A DNA stretch of 64,000 bases from assembly GCA_048013815.1 (NCBI GenBank), contig CM106586.1:18786001-18850000 (forward strand), written 5' to 3'. Under the pieces are notes generated by a model, which was not told where the DNA came from, ran no database searches, and was given only the letters and a program-made list of their open reading frames with translations. The stretch's first letter is position 1; each line of letters begins with the position of its first letter. The stretch is from Setoptus koraiensis (taxonomy: Eukaryota > Arthropoda). This document shows, in pieces, positions 24,603 to 37,814 of the stretch. The position numbers and the translations under genes are program-made.

Positions 24603-25616
24603 ATCCCAATGCGCAGCTACTTATTTGACGAATCTACGACTAGATCCTTGTCACCTGACACCTGTCAGAGCGTTTATTGATCGTCGTTACGCCCTAGGCG
24701 GTTACGAACGCCGAAGCCTTATGCGTTTGGATGCCAGAGATTTCAATCTATTTTAAGAGACTGCTGAGTGTATGCTGAGGAATTCGTGCAGACGCTATAC
24801 GATATGAGACCGCTCAGAACCGGAAGCTCCCCCCTTTCCAGGTCCGAAAACCATCGAAGACGATCATCTAGGTGAAGAAAGGTTCACCGAGCATCACGCT
24901 CAGGGGAGCTCCGCGTAACTCATCACCGCGGGTGCTGTGTGATCTGAATTGTATTCAGGCACACTGATCAAACTATAGAAATGATCCCTAAAAGTATGAT
25001 CTTAATCTAACTTAGGATCGGCGATTCGCCATATACTGAACCGGGTATAGAGCGGAGAACTGTCTGCCGTGAGCATGAAAAGTGTCACGGACGATGAAGA
25101 TTAGTTTTATATCCACCAGACATGAATAAAAAAGAATCTTCTATCGTGAAAGTTTAATAATTTCCATGTCAATGTCATGAAAGATCAAATCATGCAATAT
25201 TATTTTGGATTAGACATGGCAAGTTTATAAGAGAGCTGGAAGAGTTTTTGGCAAGCGTTTTGATTCAGGCTAGAGCGGGTATTTCGAAAACGCCGTCGCC
25301 ACAAAGTCTGTCACAAGAAGTTTGTGCGGTCTATGTCGTTTCATCGTGCCGTGTGAGAAATAGTATGAACCAGTTGCTCGCTGGCTTGAATGTGGGATTT
25401 GGTGCCCCAGATATTATCTGGCAGATAAGTGCTAATTGAACAGTCTCGAGAAGTGCCCCATTTAGAAATGAGACCAAGAACTTGCAACCATGCTTAGAGT
25501 TTCTGGTTCTCTGGAATGAACACCTCAGACAGCCCTGTCTCAACCATCGAAAGTCATTGTGCAACTAGATTGAAGTATTTGTACGTTTTTACACCTGTGC
25601 TGTGTTATCATAACGA
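24603..25616. other. Gene-free interval between SFT2 and POU genes
   Basis: No exon, domain or repeat family recognised. Composition at about 24780-25060 is slightly more GC-rich than its surroundings. The genes on either side converge on this interval, so it should be mostly 3' flank. Confidence 0.5.
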
Positions 25617-25622
25617 TTTATT
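25617..25622 (-). other. Candidate polyadenylation signal for the POU gene
   Basis: TTTATT on the plus strand (AATAAA on the minus) about 566 bp after the POU stop codon; the first such word I find downstream. Confidence 0.3.
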
Positions 25623-26187
25623 AGTACGGTATTGCAGTTGCTTCAAATAATTTGTTTAAATATATGCATATATCAATAGTGATGAGCTAAATAAAGTCAT
25701 TTCAACCTGTTATCTTGCTAGCAGTTTCTTCCATCATAACTAATCAATCAATTATGGTTATGCCACACGTGTCTGTAAGCCTGTTCCAAATTGTTTTCGT
25801 TTTGTTTGTGTAGATACTATCCGAGGATACCATCGGCGACGTAAGTAGACGACGAAGAATACGTACGAAGTATACGTTGAATTGGTAGTTTGTTTTGCAT
25901 TTGCCTGGCCATTCGATGACCCGTTCGAGCTGTGTGCGTCATCTCATGCGGCCATCCGGCGATCCCAAGCTCCTTGTCCAAGCCCCTCGAGGGTGATACA
26001 TTGCCGAATGCACATGAATTTGCCAAAATATTGGACCTCGACGATGAGTCGATCATATCTACCGGCGACCAGTGAATACCCAGCCGCAACCGTTGAATTG
26101 CCACAATTGCACAGTGCGACCATTGGCCAATAATATTGTACCATTGGTCAACGGGCCCAAAATGGCTGTTGCTTGCTGTTTGGAAAA

Positions 26188-27015
26188 TTAACACATAAAA
26201 GGGGGGCGCAATTTCATTTCTCCGCTCAGGCACTGAAACTCCGTGCCGGCCCAATAATCCGTCTCTTCCGAATCGATAATCACCTGCGATGCATTAATTG
26301 AATCGCAATAATCATCAGTGGTGGTTCTATCGGTCACTCGATCATTGTCACTGTTATCACTGTTGATAAGATCGCCAGATTCAAGCTTCGTTTTCTTTAG
26401 TTGCCCGTCGTCAGTATAATCAACAGCAGCATCAGCTGCGATAGAGTTGTGCTCGATAGTAGTTTTCGACGACGACGATCTCGACAATTGCTCATCAAAA
26501 TCCTGCTCATCCTGCTTGTTAGTGAGCTTACACACGGCGCGCTCCGGATGTTGACGCTTCCTCGACGATCTGCTGTTAGTCTTTCTGTTGGTGGCTTCGT
26601 CGGAGGAGCCTCTTGGCGTGTCAAGTGGATCAGTGTGGTCGTTGATAGGTGAAAATAGTTGATTAGAGGCTAGATCTGGCGCAGTTGCCTGTCGGTTGTG
26701 CTGCTGCTGCTGTTTGCCAGCGGCAGCTAGATTTTCTGCATGTTCGAAGGCAGCCCTCATTTGAAGTTCGATAGCGTTGTGCTTGTTGTTGTTTCTTGTT
26801 AAATCGTTGGCAATGTTGTCAATATCCGCTGAGTCTGACGCCCCAACAAGAGACTGGTGATTTGAATAGTCAATAGAGAGATTTTTGCCACATTGAGGGG
26901 ACCCTGTTGGCTTGCCAATGTCACTTCTATCATCGTCATCAGCGTCCAGGTCATCGTTGCGATAATCGGTGTCGTCGTCGTCGCAGTCTCGATCTTCTCG
27001 TTCGTCGTCGTCTTC

Positions 27016-27052
<37 letters not shown>

Positions 27053-30000
27053 CTCATCATCAATTGAGGCTGCTGGTGCTGCCGGTGTTTTTTAGATTGC
27101 TGGTTTATAAACATTGATTGAGAATTTTTCTCTTGGTCGCCATCGCACAATCCCTGCAAATAACGACGCTGCTGCTGCTGATGGTCAACGTAGCTCTGGT
27201 CAACTTTCAATAGTCCGCCAGACAATGGATGATGATTGGATTGGTAAGAGGGAAATAGTGAATTTGAGACTGGCAGCAGCTGCTGTTGTTGCTGGTTGTT
27301 GTTGTGGTGGTGCTGTTGTTGTTGCTGGTGATGCTGGCTCATGAGATGTGCTGCCGCCGAGGCTGCTTTAAATGGTATGGGTATGTCCAAATCTAAATTA
27401 TCGTCATAGTTAGACGAGTCATTGATAGACGACATTGGGGAGCCGGGCTCGCTGCTGCCCAGAGGCGGGTTGATGCGTTTCTCTTTTTGGCGTCTATTAC
27501 AAAACCATACTCTCACTACTTCTTTTTCCATGCACAAATTATCCGCCAGCATGGTGATATCCTCGCTAGTTGGTTTAGGATTGGCAATAAAGGCCTTCTC
27601 TAACGCCACTCTAACAGTTGTCTCAATAGAGGTTCGTTTCTTTCGCCGTCTGCCTGCAATGGCCTCGGGCGTATGATGATGCAAATGACTTGGGTGTAAC
27701 GGGTGATTGTTGTGATGGGCCCCAACTAGCGACGATGAACCGCTTGAGCCTGACATTAGCGATGAGCTTAATTGATTCAGACAGCCAGATTGTTGTGCTT
27801 GGTGCGACGACGACAATTGATTCAGCGCCATTTGGCCAGCCGGGCCGCCGGCACCAACTTTGCCGCCATTGTTTGCGCCGTTGCTATTGGGGCCGTTGTT
27901 GTTGGCCTGGCAATTGTTGTTGGCTGGGCAATTGTTGTTGTTGGCGTTGTTGTTGGTGTTGGTCACTATGGAGTTGTCGGCGTCTTGGAGCCAGCGCTGC
28001 AGCAACGGCTTCAATTTGCACATGTTCTTGAAGCTCAAATTGAGCGCCTCAAATCTCGATATGGTGGTCTGGCTGAAGTCGTTGCCGTACAGCTTGCCCA
28101 TGGCCAGTCCCACATCGCCCTGGGTGAAGCCTGGCGAGCGCATAATTGAACAAAATGGAACACAATTAGACAAATGCAAGTATAACTAATTACAGATACT
28201 AATCATTATCAATATTACTAATCATCACTTATAATATTACTCACCCAGCTTGATGCGGCGCTGCTTGAACGTCTTGGCAAACTGTTCGAGTTCCTCCAGA
28301 TCCGTCGAATCGTCCAAATTGACACAATTGCTCGCGCTAGTTGGTGTGCCGGTGACGGTGCGTTGCAGTTGTTGCTGATGCTGTTGTTGTTGGTAGTGGT
28401 GCTGATGTTTTTGTTGTTGACTCATGGCGCATAAATCGGCGGCGTTGGTGTTGCTGTTGGAACGCGTTGTTGTGAGATCAGGTGAGGACCGCTGCTCCTG
28501 TCCAGCTAATGTCAGCGCAGAGTCTGCGTTGTCTGCGCTGCTCTTGATGGAAATGGACGAATTGCATCGTTGTTGTTGCTGTTGGTTTTCTTGGTGCCTC
28601 TGTTGTTGGTCTTGGTGCTTTTGTTGTTGTCTGCCGTTATTGCCACTGTTGTCTTGCTGCTGCTGCTGCTGCTGCTGTCTGTAGTCCGAGTCGCTGGCCT
28701 GTTGCTGGCTCCTCATGCTGGCCCTGTGCAATTGTTTGTGGTTTTGTTTGTGTTGTTGTTGTTGATGGTTGTTGCCGGTGTTGTGCTGTTGTTGGCTGAA
28801 ATTTGTGGGCGATTGTTGGCTGTCGTTGGCAGCCTGTTGTTTGTGGTGCTGCTGTTGCTGTTGCTGTTGTGTCACATTTGACGAGTGACTGAACGTGTTG
28901 AATAACGCGTGCTGCTGCTGTTGTTGCTGATGATCGGTGGCCAAATTCAGTGTCTCTGTCTGTTGTAGGTGCTTGCTCATAGACGACAAATTGACGTCCG
29001 AGCCGCTGGCCGACAACGGCGATCCGTTCGCAACTTGTGACGCAATTGTGGTGGGCGTCGTGGCGCCCGTGGACACGCCGGCTGCGGCAGCAGCGGCGGC
29101 GGCCGCCGCCGCCACGGCCTGATGACCGAGGCCCAGGCCGAGGGTCGCCAAAAGGGCCGGATTAATGAGCAAGGGGGGCACCTGAATGCCGGCTTGCTGC
29201 TGCTGCGACGTTGGCGACAATTGCTGTGCCGCTTGCGGTTGTTGCTGTAGTTGTTGTAGGTGTTCCTGTTGTTGTTGTTGTTGTTGTTGTTGTTGACTTG
29301 CCAGTAGCTGCAGGGCCGGATTGGTGGCTTGCTGTAATTGTTGCTGCAGCATAACTTTGAACTGACTGTTGAGCAATTGATCGAAATTGTGCTGCTGCTG
29401 CAACGAACTCAACAATAGGTTGCCCATATTATTATTACTAACTCGATTTGGCTGCTGCTGCTGCCGGCCACCGGAAGTGTCGTCGTGCTGCTGTGGGTTG
29501 GTGTGATTATGTAATTGGTGGCTACTCAACAAATGACTGTTCTGAGCTGTCTGGGCTGTGGGGCTCGTGATGAGAGCGTTGCCTGCCATCAGGTGGCTCA
29601 GTTGCTGGCCGTTGGCTTGTTTCTTCTGTTGTTGTTGTTGTTGCTGCTGCTGCTGCTGCTGTTGTTGTTGTTGCTGAGCTAAACTGTGCAAACTTTGCTG
29701 CAGCAGACTCTGCTGAAGAAATTGCTGTACGTGCGCAGCAACAAGCGTTCGTCGATTTCGTTTATCCGTCCGTGCAGTTTGTTTGCAATTGTCGATTGTC
29801 GATTGTCAATTGTCAATTGCCAATTGTCAATTGTTTGTCAATGAGAATGCGAACGGGCGAATGGGCAAATACACAAAATGGAAACGAGAGCATGAGTTAG
29901 TCTACTGACAACAAACATCGACAATGTGACAACCAGCCAGCCCGGCATACTTGTCACTAGGCGGTCAGCGAGCGACGAGTGCATGCGAACAATTGATCAG

Positions 30001-31515
30001 AAATTTATAAATAGAGCTCCGTGTATCCGTGTGTATCAATGTGTTTGGGTACACGAGCACGATCGACGACTTGTGCTGCATCAGCGTCTTGCTGGGCGCC
30101 AATTGTCTACCGATTGTATCGCAACGGGGGCGCCAATGTTACGTTGGCGCCCATAGATACGCTCAACAATCGACAAACTCACTCGACTCGAGTGACTCGA
30201 GTATATTTGTGAGTATGTTTCAATTTGCTAATTGTTTTAGTTGCCGTTGTTGGCGAGCAGTCGCCCGCTCGAATCGCGCAATAATGTAACGCAATACGTT
30301 TACACTTTCACTGCTCACTCTAATGCGGTGACATGATTTAAAATTCAAAATTGTTGTTGTTCATAGTTGCCAGTCACGATCGCTTGTCGCATTATCGCTC
30401 GTAGCTTACGGATAAACACATAGCGATACTTGTCGTTGGCAGATTCCAACACTATTTATAGCAGCGTACCGTATGTACCCGACGAGCTCTTTAAGTGCTG
30501 ACATTTAAACGCGATCCCCCTCGCGATGCAGTGTAAAGTTTCAACTTTACTGTTTTCATTTCCACGGATATCCACACTTATCCACAGATATCCACAGAAA
30601 TCCACAGAAATCCACGGATATCCACAGAAATCAACGGATATCCACAGAAATCAACGGATATCCACAGAAATCAACGGATATCCACAGAAATCCACGGATA
30701 TCCACGAATAGCCACAGATATCCACGAATATGTGGAAGTAAACATAATTACAGGCGACTGCCGATAACAACAACACGGTATCGGTACATCACTCTCATGA
30801 TGTATTACGTGTAATGTGCAATGCGACGAATTTGTCCACTATGCGACGCATATATCGACAAATTCGAGCTTGCACTCACTCGCCGACAGATGGGGCCACT
30901 TACCTGGAATTGATTTGTGGTCACTTGCTGTTGCTGCTGTTGAGCCACTTGATGTTGTCGCTGTTGGGCCTGCTGCACTTGCATGTTGGCCTGTAAAAAT
31001 TGCATTTGCTGACTAGAGGCAAACCACTGGTGACGATGTGTTAATTAACATACATCGAGCGCATCAATTAAGAATTAATTAAGAGGGCAAAAGAGAAATT
31101 AATTAAGTAATTAGTTGATTAGAGATCAATCAGTGTTGCAGTGTTGCCAACAATAGCCAACGCTTGAATCTAACAGCGCGGGGTCACTCACCTGTGCCAA
31201 CTGGCTCAAACTGAGACCGTTCGAGGCGGCCGCCGACAACAGTTGCGTAATGGCCATCGCCGATTGTTGCTGATTGTTGTTGTTGCTGTTTGCAACTTGT
31301 TGTTGTGACGCGTTCCCGTTATTCACGTATTGCACTGATTGTTGTTGTTGTTGTTGTTGTTGTTGCTGTTGTTGTTGCTGTTTGCCCGTTGCTGCCGGCG
31401 TGGCCACTTGACTAGTTGCTAGCTGCGGCGAGCATACAGGTGAGTTAACGGGTGAACAGGTATCAACAGGTACTAGTAGTTGGTGTTTGGGTGTGCAAAT
31501 GGTTGACTGCTGCGG

Positions 31516-31553
<38 letters not shown>

Positions 31554-31740
31554 GCTGTTGTTGTTGCTGTTGTTGTTGTTGTTGACTGGCCGCTGGTGGG
31601 TGCTGTTCGGCGCCCGACGACGAGCTGGCCTCACTTTGATTAGGCGAAAACTCTTCATTTAGCCTGCACGTTGGCGATGACGTAACATTGGCCTGATTAT
31701 TTGGGGCCGGAGTGGGCGTAGTTCGCATAACCATGTTCAT
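26188..31740 (-). CDS. nub: POU class 2 transcription factor, nubbin/Pdm/Oct-like
   Basis: Four exons: 31192-31740, 30904-31008, 28245-29724 and 26188-28130. Junctions keep frame (phases 0, 0, 1) and total 4077 bp, or 1358 residues. The ATG at 31740 is the first in frame after a stretch with only GTG. Exons 1-3 encode polyglutamine-rich activation-type sequence plus a poly-Ala run. The POU-specific domain begins at the end of exon 3 ([20 protein letters not shown]) and continues in exon 4 ([20 protein letters not shown]), split within that glycine codon. The homeodomain ([21 protein letters not shown], with [14 protein letters not shown] and the POU-typical Cys in helix 3) follows after an unusually long linker of about 108 residues. 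Class 2 members bind ATGCAAAT and in flies act in neural, wing and gut development. The C-terminal half is Asp-, His- and Gln-rich. The choice between nub and pdm2 orthology cannot be made here. Confidence 0.93.
30561..30730. repeat. 10-bp tandem repeat, 17 units in perfect register, in a POU-gene intron
   Basis: Seventeen units of the form TCCACRGAWA follow each other without a single insertion or deletion over 170 bp, while bases inside the unit vary (TCCACAGAAA alternates with TCCACGGATA and TCAACGGATA). It lies between POU exons 2 and 3. Confidence 0.95.
31041..31122. promoter_or_regulatory. Cluster of TAATTA homeodomain-type sites in POU intron 1
   Basis: At least four TTAATTA/TAATTA palindromic cores occur in about 80 bp between exon 1 and exon 2. 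TAATTA is the general homeodomain core. AT-richness alone could give some of these. Confidence 0.35.
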
Positions 31741-33635
31741 GTTTTGTTTGTGACTATGTGACACTGTTGTGTGACTATATTCTACTGTGTGACTATGCGC
31801 TGTGCTGAGGCCCGATTTTTGGAAAATTTGTGCTGAGGCGCGCGCGCGTTTCCGGTTGCACAGCTCGCGCTCGACTAGCTCGGTGGTTGACTGTGTGACT
31901 GGTTAATAAGTTGCTGATATCAATTTGTTTGTGACTTGGCGAGTGAATTTCACTTGGGCCGGCTCAATCGAGTTGTTGTGGCGGTTGCATTGAGATTGCT
32001 GCTCTCAATGGTTTGCTTATTTGCTTACACTAATGACTAGTCATGCAAAGTTATTATTAATTGGAACTTTGTTGTTGTTTGTTGTTATTGTTGTAACAAT
32101 GATTTGCGTTTCGTTGCGTAACAATGGCGGCCCAGCGTTGATGAGACGTGCGCATGGTGTGTTAATAAACCGCTATATGAATTGTGTGAATAATGTGATT
32201 GTGTTGCAAATGGCTCTTGTTGGCCGTATCATCATGGTTGTTATCTCAATTATCTCAACAATAGTCGATGTGGCTGTTAAATTGAATTGATATTTACGCG
32301 CGCGCTCTCATCGTCACTGCTAGCTCTATTGGCAGCAGCAGCAGCACGATTACGATTATTACGATTATTATTATTATTATCACTATTATGTGATTTATGT
32401 CTACTAATTAATGTGGTGACTTGGTTGTTTGCTCAATCAACGCTCGCTCGCTGCCTATCTGCGTATCTCTGCGATCACCAGGTAAAGAGCGAGCTAGCGA
32501 GAGAGAGAGAGACGTAAAATACAAATAGCTTGCAATACCAATAAAAATGTGTAGCACTCGTTAGCTTGCAAACAGTGCATTCCGCACACATACATGGATA
32601 AATAAATAAATAAATAAATGTATGTAGCTCGAGAGCGAGCGAGATGTGTTTATTATTAATTAATAATGCACCTGTACTGCTAATGATGATTATGTTGAAT
32701 TATGTCGAATGCGCTAGCTCGCCGACGGGTCGTCTTTCTATTTGCTTAATTGATATCATTAGCTGATTATATTAAACGAGCGAGGCTTCATTAAACTTTT
32801 TGATGGCTGATGGCTTAAAGTTTACGCTAGCGTATTTTGAATAGATGATGATAATAATATCGACAGTGCCGCTCGTAATATAAATATAAATAATAATACG
32901 ACGACGATTTGCGAGTTGCCCGCCGATGATATAACTATTAATGCTGCTGATAACTAATCGCACACGCACACTTACTGTATTGCAACAATATTATTATATA
33001 TTATGTATTATATATTAGTTATATTTATATTTGATTTGTTAGATGTTGTTAGACAAGCGCACAAACATTAGATTAGATTACAATATTAAATGATTTAATT
33101 CGCCCGGCAGTCAACACATTAGCTGTTGCGCAATAATGCCACTCGTAATTGTAATAATGCTACTTGTTATATTCCTGTATTCTCTCATCATACTACTTGT
33201 CGGATTCGTTGTGTAATTCGTTGTGATAATGGTGGCAACAGCGGCAACGGCGGCAACGGCAGTATTTGCAGTTGCAATGACGCGATCATCTAATGAGATA
33301 TTAATCATGACTTTAGATGCCGAGCTAGCCGACAAAACTTTGCTTTTGTACTGGCGTGCTGATCTCAATCTAGATGTGGTGGCATCATGGTTTTGCGCAC
33401 TGTGTGTCACTGTTGTCACTGTCCAGCTCGCTCTTAACTTGTCTCTTAACAGCTCGCCGAGAGGGGGCCCCCGTTTTGCTGTTCACTATTTTACCGTTGC
33501 GTTCGAATTGGCGCCGCTTGCGTTCGAATTGGCGAATTCGCTGCTTATTATCATGTCGTCGTTGTTTGCACACACACGCTGTTTGTATACGCACGGCAGC
33601 GACGCAAACGGGCTCCAAAAAACCACTGTCCGCCG
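31741..33635. other. Upstream flank of the POU gene
   Basis: Probable 5' UTR or promoter region of the POU gene. It includes a CG-alternating run near 31840-31850, TTG/ATT microsatellite-like stretches (32330-32390) and AT-rich sequence (32980-33080). No coding exon recognised. Confidence 0.4.
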
Positions 33636-33693
33636 CTTCTTTTCGAAAATTCTCTGCTGCGCATGCCCACAGCGGAGAATTTTCGAAAAGAAG
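33636..33693. repeat. Long hairpin-forming inverted repeat
   Basis: Two 24-bp arms (33636-33659 and 33670-33693) are complementary at 23 of 24 positions, the outer 19 without mismatch, around a 10-base loop. A TTCGAA palindrome sits in each arm. It could be a hairpin RNA precursor, a cruciform, or the core of a small terminal-inverted-repeat element. There is no other evidence for any one of these. Confidence 0.9.
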
Positions 33694-34884
33694 GCCCACT
33701 CCGGCAGGACGGCCCTCGTTTCGAAGCCCCGTTCGCAAACTGCCCCTGCCAGCAGCGTCCTGCGAGCGCTGCCCGAAGCAGCTTAGATGCATTGGCGCGT
33801 CGATAATGCATTTGGCAGGACGGGCGCATGAGACAATTAACTGCGGATTGTTGCAGATGCTGTCATGTTATTATGCAAGCCCATACTGCTTGTGCATTGT
33901 TGTGTGCTATATGGGTATGGTATCATGATGCCAATGATTTGTTTGCCCATCAATGATGATAGAAATGTCAGCCAAATGATTTAGCATTAAATAGCGACGG
34001 AGCCATTGTGATTATATCATTGTGTGTGTGTGTGATTAGCCAACAGTGTCATTGTTAACTAACTAAAATTTATTGTCATTATTATGGTCGCGACACACGA
34101 CTAACAGCAGCCACAACAACGACAACAACGCATGCGACAACGACAACAACGCATGCGACAACAACAACACCGACAACGGCCACAATGATCACAATGACAT
34201 ACTGTTGCTGTTGTTGTTTCGTTTATTATTATTATCATGGTGATGTTGATACATATCTCATCATCATTAGTCAGATCAATTAATTAATCATCTATGCGTG
34301 AGTATTTTCGCCCGCCGCCTGCCGACTGGCGCTGCCGCTGGCTGCAAAATTCTTGTTGTTGTCTCTCCAATGAACACACTCGCTGCCGTTGCATAATCAT
34401 CATAATTGGCCACACATTGAACACACAACAAAGGCAAACTTTTTTTTTCTCTTCTTTTTTTTCATTGAGAACCTTCGCCGCCGATAATAATGATAATTAA
34501 TAAACAATCGACAATATGCAACGGCACACACAACACTGGCAACAGTGTGACTAGTCGCCGTTCTCTTTACTGCTCTGTCGATCTGTTTGGCGTAGTCGGC
34601 CAAGTGGCACAAAATAGCTAATAATGAAACCCAATGAATAGCGATAAAATGTCGCCATGACCAGGTGAGCTGACGCAATCTATATATATATCGATATATA
34701 TATATATAAATATTGCGCCATCTATTTTTAACTTTTTGTATCAGACACACTTGTTGTATCACTTTGCAGGGCGCCGTCACGTGTCTGGCCAGCGTCACTG
34801 TAATGCCCGATGTGGCTGTAGCTCAATTCGCATGCCCTCACTGGGCCGACATAATTATGTAATATAGAGCTCGCCTATAAGCCC

Positions 34885-35770
34885 ATTTGCATATGCGCAC
34901 TCGAGCACGAATATGCAAATCGGCACGCATATGCAAATCGGCACGCATATGCGCGCATAATCGTTGCGATGCAAAACAGTGCGCGAACGCCTATATGTGC
35001 CACGGGCAATCATGGCGATTGATAGAGGAGTATCGACACGAAACAAGGAAGGCGCCCACAATACAGGCGGCCCACTACGTGCCAATTTACGCTGTGCGAT
35101 ATGCAAATAGGTGCACGCAGCACGTGCTCAGTGGCACGTGAATTAGCGTCCAATGTAAAGCGTCTATAATAAAATGCGCCATGTCCGCTGCATTTGCATC
35201 TGTGCCGTGCCCACAACTGCTGGTGCCGTGTGCCATAGGTGATATGCCTATATTGCGTCATTGATTGACACGCGCACAGTGTCGCAGTGTTGCAGTTTGA
35301 AACAGTGACGCGCCGATGTTTTTTAGTCGTTGTTGCTGTTGTTGTCGTTGCTGTTGTCGTTGTTGTTGTCGTTGTTGTTGTCGTTGTTGTTGTTGCTATC
35401 AAGTGTCACATGCGCCGTCTGTGCGGCACGAGTGTTGCAGTCGGCACACGAACGCTGTCATCTTATCTCGTCCGGTGTGGTGCCGTTGTCGTGCTCATTA
35501 TTTGCCCTTATCTCTGTTTTGTCTCAGTCTATTTCGAGTCGGGCACAATTGATTTGGTGCCAATGTCCAGCGACTGAGACGACGTTGAAAACTTGAGAGA
35601 AGTTGCGTTGGCTGTGTCCATCATCAAACGCAACTTCTCGCAGTGTGTTTGGTCGGTGATGGGCGCAAAATCGTTTCGCTATTCGCTATTCGCGTTTCTC
35701 TTTTCTCAGCCGTCACACAAGTTGACGGATACGACGCGACAATGTTGACAATGCGAATGCAAATGCAAAT
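34885..35770. promoter_or_regulatory. Cluster of seven POU octamers (ATGCAAAT) upstream of the POU gene
   Basis: Exact ATGCAAAT or ATTTGCAT occurs at 34885, 34913, 34931, 35101, 35192, 35757 and 35763 (first base), the last two overlapping by two bases. The octamer is the classical site of class 2 POU factors. The cluster lies 3.1-4.0 kb upstream of the start codon of a class 2 POU gene, so an autoregulatory enhancer is a reasonable inference. Confidence 0.45.
35327..35397. repeat. TTG/TCG triplet repeat
   Basis: Interrupted TTG, TCG and CTG triplets in one register. Confidence 0.9.
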
Positions 35771-37814
35771 GGCTCACCGTGGCTCAAAAATAGAAAGTAA
35801 ACAACGAAAACAACACTGTTGCAAGTTGCAACACATTGGCCAAAGTTACATCGACAGCTAGCGCAGCGCCGGCATTGCATTGAATTTGAATACTGACCAA
35901 AATGGCACAGTTCGCACCGGAAGCGAGCGGGCGCTTCCTTCTTGGGCGTGCGTCGGGGCCGCCGCTCACCTGAGCGGCTTCTCTATTATTTTCTTGTTCT
36001 TGCTTTCACTTGGCACCTCTCACTAACTGTTTCACTAACTGTACGCTAGCTGTTATTTGCCGTGGCGGCCAGTTTTATAAGTTTCTCTCGCTCTCGCTCG
36101 TGTCTGCCATTTTATGCCGAGAAAACTTATTATTGCTCATGTCGTTGGCCGGATTATATATTGCGCAATATATATATTATTGCGAGCAGCTACTTGTTTG
36201 CGGCGCTCACTGTGACTCGCCTACTTGTGTCCGTTGTGCAATAACCTCGCTGCAACAAGCAAGATTGCGCAACAAGAATCCTGGAGAACGGGAGAAAATT
36301 TTCAGTGCGCACATTTGCTGAACCTCCGCCAAACTTCACTGTTCTGCGCCCAGTTGCGGGCCCCAATCGCGGGCCCCAGTTGCACGGCCCATGCAGGGGA
36401 TTTGCGCGTGTGCCAGTCTCATTAGCGGCTGACACGAGCAAATAAATCATATGATCAGTGGTCAATGATGCTGAAGTTGGTGGTGATTAGTGATTAATAT
36501 TAATATTAATATGAGCCGCTAGCTTATACATGTGCGCCCAAAACTCGCTTGTTGTGCCGCTCGGGGCCGCTCTGTGCGCAACTCTCAAAACTGGCCCCCA
36601 AACGCACAAAGCATGCGCGCCATTACATCCCGTGCACATCCCGTGCACGTCTCGTGCACATCTCGGGCCGCATTGCCGGGCCGCTCCGTTGACCGTTGTG
36701 TGCTCGCCAGCGGGCCCGGCCCGCCGCCAGAAGTCGCTAATTTAAATAAAACACTGCCCACGGCCCCTATTAAGTGTGCCCCGCTCACTGTGCGCCCCCC
36801 CCAATTGCCGGCGTCGTCCGGGGCCCGCTACTTATTATTATTGTTATCATTGTTGTTTCTCAATCATTCTCACAGCGATGTTAGGGGTCGCGGGCGCCCC
36901 TCTTTTATACAAAATTGAGTGCCTCTGTCCGCCGGAGCGCCCGTCTCTCTCGGCCTCTCTACGGCTCGCTGAGAAAGAACGTGCCACGATGCAAAAAAGT
37001 GGCTTAGCCACCGCGGCGCTCGTGGCGCTTATGCGCACCACACCAATCAATGATTGATGCGCTCCCATTAGCTTGTTGTTGTTGTTGCTGTTGTTGTTGT
37101 TGCTGCAGTTGGCCACTTGGAAGCACGCGCAAAAATGGCCGGCCATTCTCATTTTCATTTGGGCCCTCTTTTGGCGACTGTTATCGCGCTAGTTCTGGCC
37201 AGTTCTCGCGCTCTTTATCGCCGGTTGCGTTCGAAGGGGCCGCCAGCTCACGGTCGGTTATGATGATAACGTGCTCATCATCACACATAAAGCACACGCA
37301 CACGCTCTTACAGCTCGTGCATCTTGTGTCGCCGCGTTGCGCAACCTTTCACAAGATTTCTTGGGGCCCTCATCACCATTTCTCTCGCTCGCGTTTTCTC
37401 TTGATCGCTGGCGCCGCCAGCGGCCAAGAATGATTTAATAATGTGCAAAATGTATATACGCACTATATTGGCGTGTTTGAAATTGCCAACTTGCAGCGCC
37501 GGCCAACTATGCTAACTAGCGACATGTCGCGCAACATCGGCACAGCTCGCGTCTTGATGGGCGCACACGCACAGCATAATGGCACAATGGTATAAATGGC
37601 ACAAAATGCAACTGGCCATATCGCACGGCACGGCCGTGCGATCCAGTCGGAACACAGTGGGCCCCGTAGTGCGGCCTGACATTTCTGCTGTGCCGCTGTC
37701 TATCGTGGCTCGACCTGATGATTTAATTATGATGATCTGTCAACAATTGCTCGTTAGCCGAGGCGCTCAATTAGACCGGAGCCGACCAATATTGACCGGC
37801 AGCACCTATGTCGG

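Noticed and set aside
26800-29100. Plus-strand open frames of Leu/Val/Arg-rich sequence over the POU exons
   Set aside because: Antisense shadows of polyglutamine, polyaspartate and polyasparagine codons in the real minus-strand gene.
30561-30730. TTATCCACA-like words resembling bacterial DnaA boxes
   Set aside because: They arise from the 10-bp tandem repeat in a eukaryotic intron; a bacterial replication origin makes no sense here.
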